In this document: positions 7,163-15,191 of the stretch, piece by piece | Layout of the letters: the number at the start of each line of letters is the position of its first letter | Numbering within the stretch: the first letter of the stretch is position 1 | Assembly (NCBI GenBank): GCA_052379645.1 | Contig: JBQSYU010000016.1 | Reading direction: 5' to 3' (one strand) | Source of the DNA: Arthrobacter_H sp030452125 | Lineage (GTDB): Bacteria; Actinomycetota; Actinomycetes; Actinomycetales; Micrococcaceae | Length of the DNA: 64,000 bases | Made by a program: the position numbers and the translations under genes | Notes under the pieces: model-generated | The model's database searches: none | What the model saw: the letters and a program-made list of their open reading frames with translations, nothing else | Told to the model about the DNA's origin: nothing

Positions 7163-8842
7163 CTAAACTTCGGTCCGGTCGGTGCCGGTGAATTCACGCT
7201 CAAGAAGTGTGCGAATCTCCCGGGCTTCCTGCCGTACACGCGGGTCCTCGCCACGGGCGAGCACTCCGTATTCGATGATACGCCCACTCTTTTCCCCGGA
7301 GCCACCCGATTCGCCCGCGGCGGGGTGCACCTTGATCCAGGCACGCCGGCGGGGGGTGAACAGGGAAACGGCCAGACCCATCAGGGCCAAGGCGGCGAAG
7401 ATGCCCACCGGCAGCTTGCCCGGATCGTGGTGGACGTCCAGGGCGGCGTAGCGTTTGATGCCCTTGAAGGTGATCGTGCCCTTGTCCTGGGGCAGTTCCA
7501 CCGTCTGGCCGGCATTGACGACCAGGCCGCCGGCGTCCAGCTTCCTGCTGTTCAGTTCGTTCAGGTCGTCGGTGTCCAGGACGAAGACGTTCTGTGGATC
7601 CCCGGAGTCCAGACCGAGGTCACCGTAGTAGGAGTTCAGCTGCAGTTGCGGTTCCGTCGGGCTCGGATCTAGGGAGACCCCCACCCCCTCGGCGGTGATC
7701 CCCGCCGTGGGGAGGAACAGGCCGACGAAACCGAGCTGGTCGGGGGCCGCGTCGGGGACCTTCAGGACCAGCAGGGAGGTGAAGACCTCGTCCTGCGGCA
7801 CCGCCACCACCGGGCCGGAGTAGGCCACCTTGCCGTTGCCGTCGTGCACGACGATGTCCGGGGCGTACCCGTTGGCCACCAGATAGACGGCGGTGCCACC
7901 GATCCGCAGCGGATGGTTCACGCGCAGATCCTGCTTCCGTGGCTTCTGGCCGGGTTCGGACGTGGTGACCTGGGCATGGAAGTCGATGGGCTGGCCGAAG
8001 TGTGTGGTCGATTCGCGGTCGTAGGTGACATCGAAGTCGTCCAGAGCGACGGAGAAGGGGCTCAGCGAGCCTTCCTTGAAACCGGTTCCGGGATTGAAGG
8101 AGTCGTAGGAGACCAGCGTGTTCACGAAGGACTCACCCTCCACGACGATCCGCTGGCCGGTGTACCCGTAGACCCCACCGATCGCGACGGAGGCCAAGAC
8201 GCCGATGAGCGAGAAGTGGAAGACCAGGTTCCCGATTTCACGGACGTAGCCGCGTTCGGCGGCCACCGACGGCGTCGTGCCCCCGGGACGTTTCTCGACC
8301 CGGTAACCGCGTTTGCGCAGCAGGGCGGCGGAGCGGTCGAGGACCTCCCCGTCGCTGCGGGCGGCCGGATCGTCGGCCAGTTCGAAGCTCCCGTTCTCGG
8401 GGAGCCGCGACAGCCGGGCCGGGGTACGCGGTGGCGGGGTGCGCAAGGTCTTGTAGTGCTTCTTCGCCCGGGGAAAGACACAGCCGATCAACGAGATGAA
8501 CAGCAGCAGGTAGATCGCGGAGAACCAGACGGAGGAGAACACGTCGAAGAGCTGGAAGGTATCGAGCCATTCCCCCAGCACCGGCTTGTTCTCCAGGTAG
8601 GCGGTGACCTCCGTCGGGTTCACCGGGCGCTGCGGGAACAGCGATCCCGGCACGGTGGCCACGGCCAGCAACAGGAGCAGGAACAAGGCGGTACGCATGC
8701 TGGTCAGCTGGGTCCAGGCCCACCTCACCATGCCCCAGGGCCCCAGGGACGGTACCGCCACCTCGGGCTTGCGGCCTCCCCGGGGGTTCTTCCCGCCCGC
8801 GGAACCCGACGATGCGTGATTGGACTTGCTGTTCAGGGCCAT
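7163..8842 (-). CDS. resB: Cytochrome c biogenesis protein ResB
   Basis: ResB (Ccs1) is the partner of CcsB in System II cytochrome c maturation. The product of 559 residues starts with a basic cytoplasmic tail, has three N-terminal membrane helices (the first around LFLLLLLAVATVPGSLFP), a large extracytoplasmic domain, and a last helix near the C-terminus (VGIFAALALMGLAVSLFTP) followed by a cytoplasmic tail. I chose the ATG at 8842, which overlaps the ccdA stop codon (TGATG); an in-frame start 18 codons upstream inside ccdA is possible but less likely. Confidence 0.9.
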   Translation of the reverse strand: MALNSKSNHASSGSAGGKNPRGGRKPEVAVPSLGPWGMVRWAWTQLTSMRTALFLLLLLAVATVPGSLFPQRPVNPTEVTAYLENKPVLGEWLDTFQLFDVFSSVWFSAIYLLLFISLIGCVFPRAKKHYKTLRTPPPRTPARLSRLPENGSFELADDPAARSDGEVLDRSAALLRKRGYRVEKRPGGTTPSVAAERGYVREIGNLVFHFSLIGVLASVAIGGVYGYTGQRIVVEGESFVNTLVSYDSFNPGTGFKEGSLSPFSVALDDFDVTYDRESTTHFGQPIDFHAQVTTSEPGQKPRKQDLRVNHPLRIGGTAVYLVANGYAPDIVVHDGNGKVAYSGPVVAVPQDEVFTSLLVLKVPDAAPDQLGFVGLFLPTAGITAEGVGVSLDPSPTEPQLQLNSYYGDLGLDSGDPQNVFVLDTDDLNELNSRKLDAGGLVVNAGQTVELPQDKGTITFKGIKRYAALDVHHDPGKLPVGIFAALALMGLAVSLFTPRRRAWIKVHPAAGESGGSGEKSGRIIEYGVLARGEDPRVRQEAREIRTLLEREFTGTDRTEV

Positions 8843-9636
8843 CAAATCGGCAACCTTATCTCGTTGGCGAACCATGTTTGCAGTTGCACGACCCATTCAC
8901 CCCACAGCCCCGTGACCATCACGAGGCCCAACAGGATGAGCAGGAGGCCGCCGGCGCGCATGACGGCCACCTGGTGGCGCTTGAAGAAGGCCAACGTCCC
9001 CGCGGCCCTCCTGAATCCCAGGGCGATGAGCAGGAACGGCACCCCCAGGCCCAGGCAGTAGGTGAAGGTCAGCAGGGCACCGCGGGCCACATTCGCGTCG
9101 GGGCCGGTACTCATGATCAGCACTGCGGACAGGGTGGGCCCGATGCATGGGGCCCATCCCAGACCGAACGTCATGCCCAGCACGGGGGCACCCCAGAGAC
9201 CTGCCGGGGGCCGGTGGTGGATCTTGCGATCACGCTGGAACCAGGAGAATCCGCCCATGAACACGATGCCCATGACGATGACCACCAGGCCCAGGGCCTG
9301 GGTGACCCAGTCCCCGTCCCGGGCCAGCCAGACGGTCGCCTTGGTGAAGACGATCCCGATGAGCATGAACACCACGCTGAAGCCGAGGACGAACAACCCG
9401 ATGCCGGTGACCATCCGGCCCCGTTTCTGTTCGGCCAGATCCGCCCCGGTCAGCCCGGTCACATAGCCCAGGAACCCGGGAACCAACGGCAGGACGCAGG
9501 GCGATAGGAAGGAGACGAGCCCGGCGAGGACGGCCACCGGGATCGAGAGCAGCAGCGAGCCGTCCTGGACGGCCTCGGCGAAGGGGTTGCCCTGGACGCC
9601 CAGCGCCGGAAGGGCAGTGACGAGCCCGGCGATCAC
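8842..9636 (-). CDS. ccdA: Thiol-disulfide transporter CcdA
   Basis: CcdA carries reducing equivalents from cytoplasmic thioredoxin across the membrane to keep apocytochrome heme-binding cysteines reduced. The 264-residue protein has six membrane segments and the two conserved cysteines in LSPCVLPL (Cys47) and GWAPCIGP (Cys164). The GTG start at 9636 overlaps the stop of the TlpA-like gene (GTGA), and its own stop overlaps the resB start, indicating translational coupling. Confidence 0.92.
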   Translation of the reverse strand: MIAGLVTALPALGVQGNPFAEAVQDGSLLLSIPVAVLAGLVSFLSPCVLPLVPGFLGYVTGLTGADLAEQKRGRMVTGIGLFVLGFSVVFMLIGIVFTKATVWLARDGDWVTQALGLVVIVMGIVFMGGFSWFQRDRKIHHRPPAGLWGAPVLGMTFGLGWAPCIGPTLSAVLIMSTGPDANVARGALLTFTYCLGLGVPFLLIALGFRRAAGTLAFFKRHQVAVMRAGGLLLILLGLVMVTGLWGEWVVQLQTWFANEIRLPI

Positions 9637-10268
9637 GCGGACTCGGAGACCAGGTCGGAGATCAGTGCCTTCAGCGTGGACTCATCGGCTTCACCCAGCA
9701 GGCGGGCCGCCACCCGGCCCTGGCGATCAAGCACCAGCGTGGTGGGCACGGCCTGCGGGGGGACGTATTCGGTCATCGAGAGCAGGATCGATCCGTCGGC
9801 GTCGGGCATCGAGGGGTAGTCGATCTTGAAGGTGCGTTCGAACGCGTGCGCCGTGTCCTGGCCATCACGGACGTTCACCCCGTAGAACTGCACGCCCTTG
9901 GATTTGAAGGCCTTGCTCAGTTTGGCCAGATGCGGCGCCTCGAGCCGGCACGGGGCGCAGGCGGCATACCAGAAGTTCAGGACGGTGATCTGGTCCTTGA
10001 GCTGCGCCGAGTCAATGGTTTTGCCCTCGTACGTCGTGCCGTCCAGTTCCACAGGTTTCCCGCGGCTTGCCTGGTCGTATTCCTGGACGGAACCGTCCCC
10101 GGCAATGTAGTTCTTCCCGTTGCCGGCCTTGGCCTGTTCCGCCAGCGGGTCCTCGGTCGCGGCGCAGGCGGCCAGCGGCAGGACGGCGGCGAAGAGCGCG
10201 GCGGAGCGCAGGACGTGTCGTCGGGCGGGAAACGGTGAATCGGACAGGCGGGACGGATGGGACGGCAT
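9633..10268 (-). CDS. TlpA/ResA-like thiol-disulfide lipoprotein
   Basis: This is the extracytoplasmic thioredoxin-like partner of CcdA, expected to reduce apocytochrome c. The 211-residue precursor has an Arg-rich leader (ARRHVLR, possibly Tat-compatible), a hydrophobic stretch and a lipobox LAAC (Cys35). The thioredoxin-like domain carries the redox motif CAPC (Cys104, Cys107) in NFWYAACAPC, and the cis-proline loop is in PQAVPTTLVLD. ATG 10268 is seven bases after the histidine phosphatase stop. Longer in-frame forms would overlap that gene and lose the leader at the N-terminus. Confidence 0.88.
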   Translation of the reverse strand: MPSHPSRLSDSPFPARRHVLRSAALFAAVLPLAACAATEDPLAEQAKAGNGKNYIAGDGSVQEYDQASRGKPVELDGTTYEGKTIDSAQLKDQITVLNFWYAACAPCRLEAPHLAKLSKAFKSKGVQFYGVNVRDGQDTAHAFERTFKIDYPSMPDADGSILLSMTEYVPPQAVPTTLVLDRQGRVAARLLGEADESTLKALISDLVSESA

Positions 10269-10275
10269 GTGTTCT

Positions 10276-10938
10276 TCAGGCTCCGGGGATGTTAGCCGCG
10301 TTGGCCAGCAGGTCAGCGCAGGGTTCGGTATAACGAACGGCAACGAGCCGTTCCCCCTCAAAATCCAGGCTGGTGACCGACGTGAGCGTGCATTGCCGCT
10401 TCCGGGGGTCATGCCACAGGTGCTTGTTTTCGGCGGCCAGGCGCGTCACCCAAATGGGTAGCTGGTGGCTGACCAGCACGGCTTGGGCTCCGGGGCCGCC
10501 GAGTGAAACGGCCCGGTCGCGGTGATCCTTCACCGCGGCCATCATGCGCTCGACCTGGACCCGGTAGGGCTCCCCCCAGGACGGACGCAACGGGTTGATG
10601 AGGTAGGGCCAGTGCCGCGGGTTGCGCAGCTGCCCCTTGACTCCGGAGAGTCCCTCGAAATGGTTTCCGCCTTCGATCAGTCGATCATCGGTGGCGATCT
10701 GCAGGCCCAGGGCCTTGGACGTCGGCTCGGCCGTTTCCTGGGCCCTGACCAGTGGCGAGGCCGCCAGATGCACGATTGACGCGCCGGCGTCGCGCTGGGC
10801 CACGAAGTACTCCGCGGCACGATCCGCCATGGTGCGGCCGAGATCGGAGAGGCGGAATCCGGGCAACCGGCCATAGAGCACCTTGTCCGGGTTGTGGACC
10901 TCCCCATGGCGGAGCAGGTGGACGGTGGCGACAGGCAT
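10276..10938 (-). CDS. Histidine phosphatase family protein
   Basis: The 220-residue protein is a phosphoglycerate mutase-like phosphatase. It has the RHGE catalytic motif at residues ~10-13 (LLRHGEVHNP), the second arginine region SPLVRAQETAEP, a catalytic glutamate in LIEGGNHFEGL, and the second histidine in VLVSHQLPIW. The substrate cannot be read from sequence. Homologues often head the ccdA-resB-ccsB operon in actinobacteria, as here. The minus-strand sequence before the ATG (GACACT, six bases) suggests another leaderless start. Confidence 0.85.
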   Translation of the reverse strand: MPVATVHLLRHGEVHNPDKVLYGRLPGFRLSDLGRTMADRAAEYFVAQRDAGASIVHLAASPLVRAQETAEPTSKALGLQIATDDRLIEGGNHFEGLSGVKGQLRNPRHWPYLINPLRPSWGEPYRVQVERMMAAVKDHRDRAVSLGGPGAQAVLVSHQLPIWVTRLAAENKHLWHDPRKRQCTLTSVTSLDFEGERLVAVRYTEPCADLLANAANIPGA

Positions 10939-11110
10939 GCATCTAGTGTCTCAAACCTTTGCGGCGTCGCCTAAAAGGAGGACGGTGATCCACTTCATGC
11001 ATCCCTCGCGGGCGCATAGTGTCAGCCTTCGTGATGATGCCCCGACAGGGGTCGGGCGCATTAGTCTGGGAGCTGGGCCCACCGTACGCAACACCAATGG
11101 AGGACAGACG

Positions 11111-11953
11111 ATGAGCACCCCCACCCCCGAGGACCCGCAGCAGGACCCGGATGCCACCAACGACGGCACCACTCCCCCGGTTCCCGGTCCCCCGCAGTTC
11201 GGACAACGCCTGCCCGAGACCGGGGCCGACGCCACCGGGTCCCCCCAATACGGCCAGAACCCTCCGGGCCAGCCGGGCCAGTACGGCCAGGGCACCCAGG
11301 GCCCCGGTTCCTCCGGGCAGCCGGGGGCGGGCCTGCCTCCGGGCTACGGCCAGCCCGGTCAGCCGAACCTGCCCCCGGTGGGACAGGGCCATGCGAATCC
11401 CGCCCCCTCCCCCTATGGCTACGGTTACGGCCAGCAGCCGGACGGTGGGGCAGCGGGCTTCGGGGGAACTCCCGGCACGCGGCCGGCACCCCCGAAACAG
11501 CTCAAGGCGGCATTCTGGTTGATCATTGGCGCCGGGATCATCACCCTGGTGCAGGCGCTGATCCTGATCTTCCTGCCGAACGCCATGGTCGTTGAGGCCA
11601 TCCGCGAAGCCATCGCGCAGCAGGGTCCCGAGACCCAGCAGCAGCTCGACGACGCCGGGATCGACCTCGAATCGATGATCAGCGCCCTGAAGGTCGTCGT
11701 CCTGATCATGATGGTGGTCGTGGCCGGGGTCTACGCGCTGATCGCCAGCTTCATCCGCAAGGGCAGCAACGGGGCCCGCATCACCGGCACCGTCCTAGCG
11801 GCGATCTCCCTGTTCGGGTTGTTCACCCCGTCGGATCCGATCTCGCTCCTGGTGATCCTGCTCGGCGTGGCCGGCATCGTCCTGGCCTGGCTGACGCCCT
11901 CCTCGAACTACGTCAAGGCGATGGCCCAGCGTAAGCGGGGCGGCTTCCGCTAG
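11111..11953 (+). CDS. Membrane protein with Pro/Gly/Gln-rich N-terminus
   Basis: The 280-residue protein begins with about 130 residues of low complexity dominated by Pro, Gly, Gln and Tyr, with recurring QYGQ and GYGQPGQP units. After this come three or four hydrophobic helices (FWLIIGAGIITLVQALIL, VVLIMMVVVAGVYALIA, ITGTVLAAISLFGLF and LLVILLGVAGIVLAWL) and a short basic tail. Similar proteins are common in actinobacteria and have no defined function. GGAGG lies eight bases before the ATG. It is convergent with rex. Confidence 0.75.
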   Translation: MSTPTPEDPQQDPDATNDGTTPPVPGPPQFGQRLPETGADATGSPQYGQNPPGQPGQYGQGTQGPGSSGQPGAGLPPGYGQPGQPNLPPVGQGHANPAPSPYGYGYGQQPDGGAAGFGGTPGTRPAPPKQLKAAFWLIIGAGIITLVQALILIFLPNAMVVEAIREAIAQQGPETQQQLDDAGIDLESMISALKVVVLIMMVVVAGVYALIASFIRKGSNGARITGTVLAAISLFGLFTPSDPISLLVILLGVAGIVLAWLTPSSNYVKAMAQRKRGGFR

Positions 11954-11959
11954 CAGCCC

Positions 11960-12616
11960 TCAGTCCTGGTCTGCCGGGCGGCCCGCCCCGAAGCCTGCGT
12001 GGTAGGCCAGGATCTGCAGTTCCCGGGCCATGTCCACCCGGCGCATGTGGATGCCCTCGGGAACCTGGAGGATCACCGGGGCGAAACTGAGGATGTTGGT
12101 GATCCCGGCACCGACGACCCGGTCGCAGAGTTCCTGGGCCGCCGGTCCGGGGACGGCCAGCACGGCCATGTTCAACCCCAGTTCGGCCGTGGCCGCAGCC
12201 AGTTCACCCACCGGACGGACCGCCAGCCCGCCCACGGCATCGCCAATGACGGTTTCGGCGATGTCGAAGACCGCTTGGATGCTGAACCCGCCTTCACGGA
12301 AACCGGCATAGCCGGCCAAGGCGCGGCCCAGGTTGCCGGCACCGAGGATGCCGACCCGCCAATCCCGTTCCAACCCCAGGGTCTCGGAAATGGTCTCGGC
12401 CAACACCTCGATCCGATACCCGACGCCCCGGGTCCCGAAGGTCCCCAACAGCGAGAGGTCCTTGCGCAGGATCGCGGAATTCACTCCGGCGGCGGCGGCC
12501 AGGACCTCCGAGGAGATCGTCGGGCGACCGACCTCACGCATGGCCTCCAGGGCGCGCAGATAGCCGGTCATGCGACTCAGCGTCGCCTCGGGAAGTGCCT
12601 TTTCCATCGGATTCAC
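11960..12616 (-). CDS. rex: Redox-sensing transcriptional repressor Rex
   Basis: Rex represses respiratory and fermentative genes when NAD+ dominates and lets go on binding NADH. The 218-residue protein has an N-terminal winged helix (TISSEVLAAAAGVNSAILRKDLSLLG with GTRGVGYR) and a Rossmann domain with GAGNLGRALAGY. The start is given as GTG 12616, overlapping the glutaredoxin stop (GTGA); ATG 12607 three codons in is equally possible. Neither has a convincing ribosome binding site, so coupling to the upstream gene is likely. Co-transcription of a glutaredoxin with rex suits a redox-response unit. Confidence 0.93.
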   Translation of the reverse strand: MNPMEKALPEATLSRMTGYLRALEAMREVGRPTISSEVLAAAAGVNSAILRKDLSLLGTFGTRGVGYRIEVLAETISETLGLERDWRVGILGAGNLGRALAGYAGFREGGFSIQAVFDIAETVIGDAVGGLAVRPVGELAAATAELGLNMAVLAVPGPAAQELCDRVVGAGITNILSFAPVILQVPEGIHMRRVDMARELQILAYHAGFGAGRPADQD

Positions 12617-12867
12617 GCACTGATCAACTTCTCGAGCCGATCCGCATCAATGACCCAGAAATCGCGTTGCACCCCATCCACCAACAGCACCGGCACCTCT
12701 TCGCCGAATTGCTGCATCAGGGCCGGATCGTCATCGATGAGGACCTCGTCCCACGCGACTCCATGCCGTGCCGTCACCGTCTGGACGGTGGCGCGGGCGG
12801 CCCCGCAGAGGTGGCATCCGGTCCGGCTCAAGAGCCTGACCCGGGGTGGTTGAAGCGAAGAATCCAT
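12613..12867 (-). CDS. Glutaredoxin-family protein
   Basis: The 84-residue protein fits the small glutaredoxin/DUF836-like family. The redox motif CHLC is at residues ~18-21 (SRTGCHLCGAA), the cis-proline segment is EEVPVLLVDG, and the rest matches one thioredoxin fold. The ATG at 12867 lies six bases after a TAGGTT box, so the message should be leaderless. It is translationally coupled to rex. Confidence 0.85.
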   Translation of the reverse strand: MDSSLQPPRVRLLSRTGCHLCGAARATVQTVTARHGVAWDEVLIDDDPALMQQFGEEVPVLLVDGVQRDFWVIDADRLEKLISA

Positions 12868-12873
12868 ACTCCA

Positions 12874-12879
12874 AACCTA
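12874..12879 (-). promoter_or_regulatory. -10 box for glutaredoxin-rex operon
   Basis: Minus-strand TAGGTT, six bases (TGGAGT), then ATG at 12867. Confidence 0.6.
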
Positions 12880-12957
12880 CCGTTACTCCCCCGCGGCCGG
12901 GCAGAAACGATCCTCCCCGTGACGCACGGCACCGCTCGCGTGGCCCGTCTCGGTGGA

Positions 12958-12963
12958 TAGACT
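12958..12963 (+). promoter_or_regulatory. -10 box for HAD hydrolase gene
   Basis: TAGACT, six bases (ATCCAG), then ATG at 12970. It is divergent from the rex operon promoter about 80 bases away. Confidence 0.6.
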
Positions 12964-12969
12964 ATCCAG

Positions 12970-13788
12970 ATGCCAGAGCAGCCCCGAGCCGCCCATGTAC
13001 CGGCAGCCCCACCATCCCCCGGGCATGCCGCCGCCTTCTTCGACGTCGACAACACCATGATGCGCGGGGCCAGTCTGTTCGCCGTGGCCCGGAAGATGTA
13101 TAGCCGGGGGGCGTTCAGCCTGCGCCACGCCCTGTGGATGGGCGTGCAGCAGATCAGCTTCATGGTGCGCGGCGAGGACCTCGCGCAGGTCCACCGGATC
13201 AAGGACCAGGCGCTGGCCCTGGCCGCCGGCATCCTGGTCGATGACATGAGCGCCCTGGGCGACGAGATCTACGACGAATTCATTGCCAGCCGGATCTGGC
13301 CCGGGACCCGGGCGCTGGCCCAGGCGCATCTGGACGGAGGCCGGCCGGTGTGGCTGGTCACCGCCACCCCCTTGGAAGTGGCCGAGGTGATCGCCGACAA
13401 GCTCGGCCTTTCCGGTGCGCTGGGCACCGTGGTGGACCAACACGAGGGGGTCTATACGGGCCGGCTGGTCGGCGAGATCCTGCATGGCCCGGCCAAGGCC
13501 ACCGCCGTGACCGAGCTGGCGGCCCGCGAAGGCCTGGATCTTTCGACCAGCTGGGCCTACAGCGATTCCTATAACGACGTGCCGCTGCTGACCGTCGTCG
13601 GACATCCGGTGGCCATCAACCCGGATGTACGCCTGCGCCGCCACGCCCTGGCCCACAACTGGCCCGTATATGACTTCCGCCGTGGACGGCATGCGGCAAC
13701 GATCGGCATCCGGGCGGCCACCGTCTCGGGCGCCGTCTACGGGCTCTGGCGCGGCCTGCGGATGATGCGCCGACGCTTCCGCCCCTAG
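12970..13788 (+). CDS. HAD-IB family hydrolase
   Basis: The 272-residue protein is a haloacid dehalogenase-superfamily phosphatase of the SerB-like IB branch. The nucleophile motif is FFDVDNTMM (motif I, about residues 22-30), motif II is LVTATP, and motif IV is WAYSDSYNDVPLL. C-terminally it carries a basic helix (RMMRRRFRP). Actinobacterial members act on small phosphomonoesters or phospholipid intermediates, but the substrate here is unknown. It ends at a strong hairpin. Confidence 0.85.
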   Translation: MPEQPRAAHVPAAPPSPGHAAAFFDVDNTMMRGASLFAVARKMYSRGAFSLRHALWMGVQQISFMVRGEDLAQVHRIKDQALALAAGILVDDMSALGDEIYDEFIASRIWPGTRALAQAHLDGGRPVWLVTATPLEVAEVIADKLGLSGALGTVVDQHEGVYTGRLVGEILHGPAKATAVTELAAREGLDLSTSWAYSDSYNDVPLLTVVGHPVAINPDVRLRRHALAHNWPVYDFRRGRHAATIGIRAATVSGAVYGLWRGLRMMRRRFRP

Positions 13789-13834
13789 GAGCCGGGTGGG
13801 GCGGGCCCTGCCTCCGGCAAGGCCCGGACATGAC

Positions 13835-13872
13835 GACGGCGGGGCCCCACCCGAAGGTGGAACCCCGCCGTC
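13835..13872. terminator. Bidirectional terminator between HAD and bS22 genes
   Basis: Perfect 10-bp arms GACGGCGGGG / CCCCGCCGTC enclose a second small stem CCACC-CGAA-GGTGG. It lies between two convergent genes and can serve both. Confidence 0.7.
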
Positions 13873-13906
13873 AAGCATCAGGGGCGGGATCCTGTCCCGC
13901 CGCGTG

Positions 13907-14005
13907 CTACTTCTTGTTGCGACGCTGGTGGCGCGTCTTACGAAGCAGTTTACGGTGCTTCTTCTTGGCCATCCGCTTGCGGCGCTTCTTGATAACTGAG
14001 CCCAT
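13907..14005 (-). CDS. Small ribosomal protein bS22 (AURKAIP1/COX24 domain)
   Basis: The 32-residue product is very basic: it opens MGSVIKKRRKRMAKKKH and ends RHQRRNKK, which is the actinobacterial bS22 protein seen near the mRNA decoding region of mycobacterial ribosomes. GAGGA lies five bases before the ATG. The gene stands alone between two terminator/promoter regions. A TAAACT box on the minus strand near 14093-14098 may be its promoter. Confidence 0.9.
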   Translation of the reverse strand: MGSVIKKRRKRMAKKKHRKLLRKTRHQRRNKK

Positions 14006-14132
14006 TTGGTTCCTCACAGACTAATGATTGATTTCTGCTGACGACCACGCGGGGAGCAGGCAGCAACCATCGCGGACGTTAAATGTTCCCTACTAGTTTA
14101 CCTTGCCCAAGGCGACCGTGCGGACCACGCCC

Positions 14133-14345
14133 TCAGGCGGTCTCCGACGTCCCGTCCACACGCGCGGTTTTCAGGTAGTCCTCGACGGCGGTCTCCGGCA
14201 CGCGGTAGGAACGACCGAAGCGAACTGCCGGAAGGTCTCCCGCATGCACCAGGCGATACACAGTCATTTTCGACACACGCATCATCTCGGCGACTTCCGC
14301 CACCGTCATGAAGCGCGCATTCGAAAAGTTCTTAGCGTCGGCCAT
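14133..14345 (-). CDS. bldC: BldC-like MerR-family DNA-binding protein
   Basis: The 70-residue protein is a single helix-turn-helix domain of the excisionase/MerR type: FMTVAEVAEMMRVSKM followed by VYRLVHAGDLPAVRFGRSYRV. In Streptomyces BldC binds DNA cooperatively and delays development; in non-sporulating relatives its regulon is not defined. AGGAG is about eight bases before the ATG at 14345. It lies upstream of bS22 on the same strand. The call is strong because the family is nearly invariant in actinobacteria. Confidence 0.88.
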   Translation of the reverse strand: MADAKNFSNARFMTVAEVAEMMRVSKMTVYRLVHAGDLPAVRFGRSYRVPETAVEDYLKTARVDGTSETA

Positions 14346-14550
14346 CGGCAATATTCTCCTGGTTCGGATGATAAAGGAACACCCCAGCAAGGCATCGCGT
14401 GGAAAAACCCGTACGCAGTACCATCTAGCAGACCACACTAGTGGCTGGTGATGCGATTGTGAAACCCGTCGCAGCAACCCGGCCCTCCGGTGTTCCCCCC
14501 GACCAGGCCCCGGACAGCGCGAAGCAGGCGCCTCGGAGCCCTGGTGCCGG

Positions 14551-15102
14551 TCAGCGCCGCAAATGGCGGTATTCACGGGAGAAGTGGATCAGTGGATCGT
14601 TCGCGCCGGCGTCGTCGTCGGTGGTGCCCATCGCGACGACCTCCCCGGCGACCACCAGATGTGTCGCCACCTCGTGCACCGCCGTCGTCCTCAGCTCGAA
14701 CCAGGAGATGGCCCCCTCGATCACTGCGGCCCCACTGACCGGGGCGCGCCGGAAGGGGACCTGGCTCAACAGGCCATGGACGGGATTGGCGGGGCTGGCC
14801 AACCAGTTCGCGATCCCCTGGTGCTCCCCGTTCAACAGCGACAGCGTCCAGCCTTCGGACTCGGAGACCGCCTCCCCGATGCGTCCGTCCGCGTAGAGGC
14901 TGACCAGCATGGTGGGCGGATCGTAGGAGACGTCCAGGAATCCGGTGACCGTCGCGGCGATGTCCCGGCCATAACGGCGGGTGGCCACCACTGCGGCCCC
15001 CGAGGCGATGTCCCCGGCGAGCAGGCGGTAGGTGTCGATGTCGTCCTGCTCGAGCGCCTCGGGGTCGATGCGGTGGGCGGCGAGTGCTTCGGTGTTCTCC
15101 AT
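14551..15102 (-). CDS. Flavin reductase-like (FMN-binding split barrel) protein
   Basis: The 183-residue protein fits the flavin reductase-like domain family. After a short helical N-terminus it shows GAAVVATRRYGRDIAATVTG, a segment SYDPPTMLVSLYADGRI typical of the FMN-binding barrel, and SLLNGEHQGIANWLA. C-terminal HLVVAGEVVAMGT completes the fold. Such proteins reduce flavin with NAD(P)H or partner with monooxygenases; no partner gene adjoins it. The start ATG 15102 follows a run of G that may serve as ribosome binding site. About 200 bases between it and bldC hold no gene I can see. Confidence 0.8.
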   Translation of the reverse strand: MENTEALAAHRIDPEALEQDDIDTYRLLAGDIASGAAVVATRRYGRDIAATVTGFLDVSYDPPTMLVSLYADGRIGEAVSESEGWTLSLLNGEHQGIANWLASPANPVHGLLSQVPFRRAPVSGAAVIEGAISWFELRTTAVHEVATHLVVAGEVVAMGTTDDDAGANDPLIHFSREYRHLRR

Positions 15103-15130
15103 CCCCCCATGTAAACACCCCGGACGCAAC

Positions 15131-15162
15131 GATGTCCCGGACACCGCGGTGCCCGGGACATC
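15131..15162 (-). terminator. Hairpin terminator after gdhA
   Basis: Perfect 10-bp inverted repeat GATGTCCCGG / CCGGGACATC with a 12-base loop, about 30 bases past the gdhA stop. Confidence 0.65.
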
Positions 15163-15191
15163 GCCGGCCCGTCCAGTCCGGTCCAAGGCCC

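Noticed and set aside
5702..7672. 656-codon plus-strand frame opposite ccsB and resB
   Set aside because: Antisense shadow; Arg/Gly/Pro/Gln-rich composition and no domain.
14346..14550. Possible small gene between bldC and the flavin reductase gene
   Set aside because: No frame with ribosome binding site or plausible composition; only promoter-like sequence for bldC.
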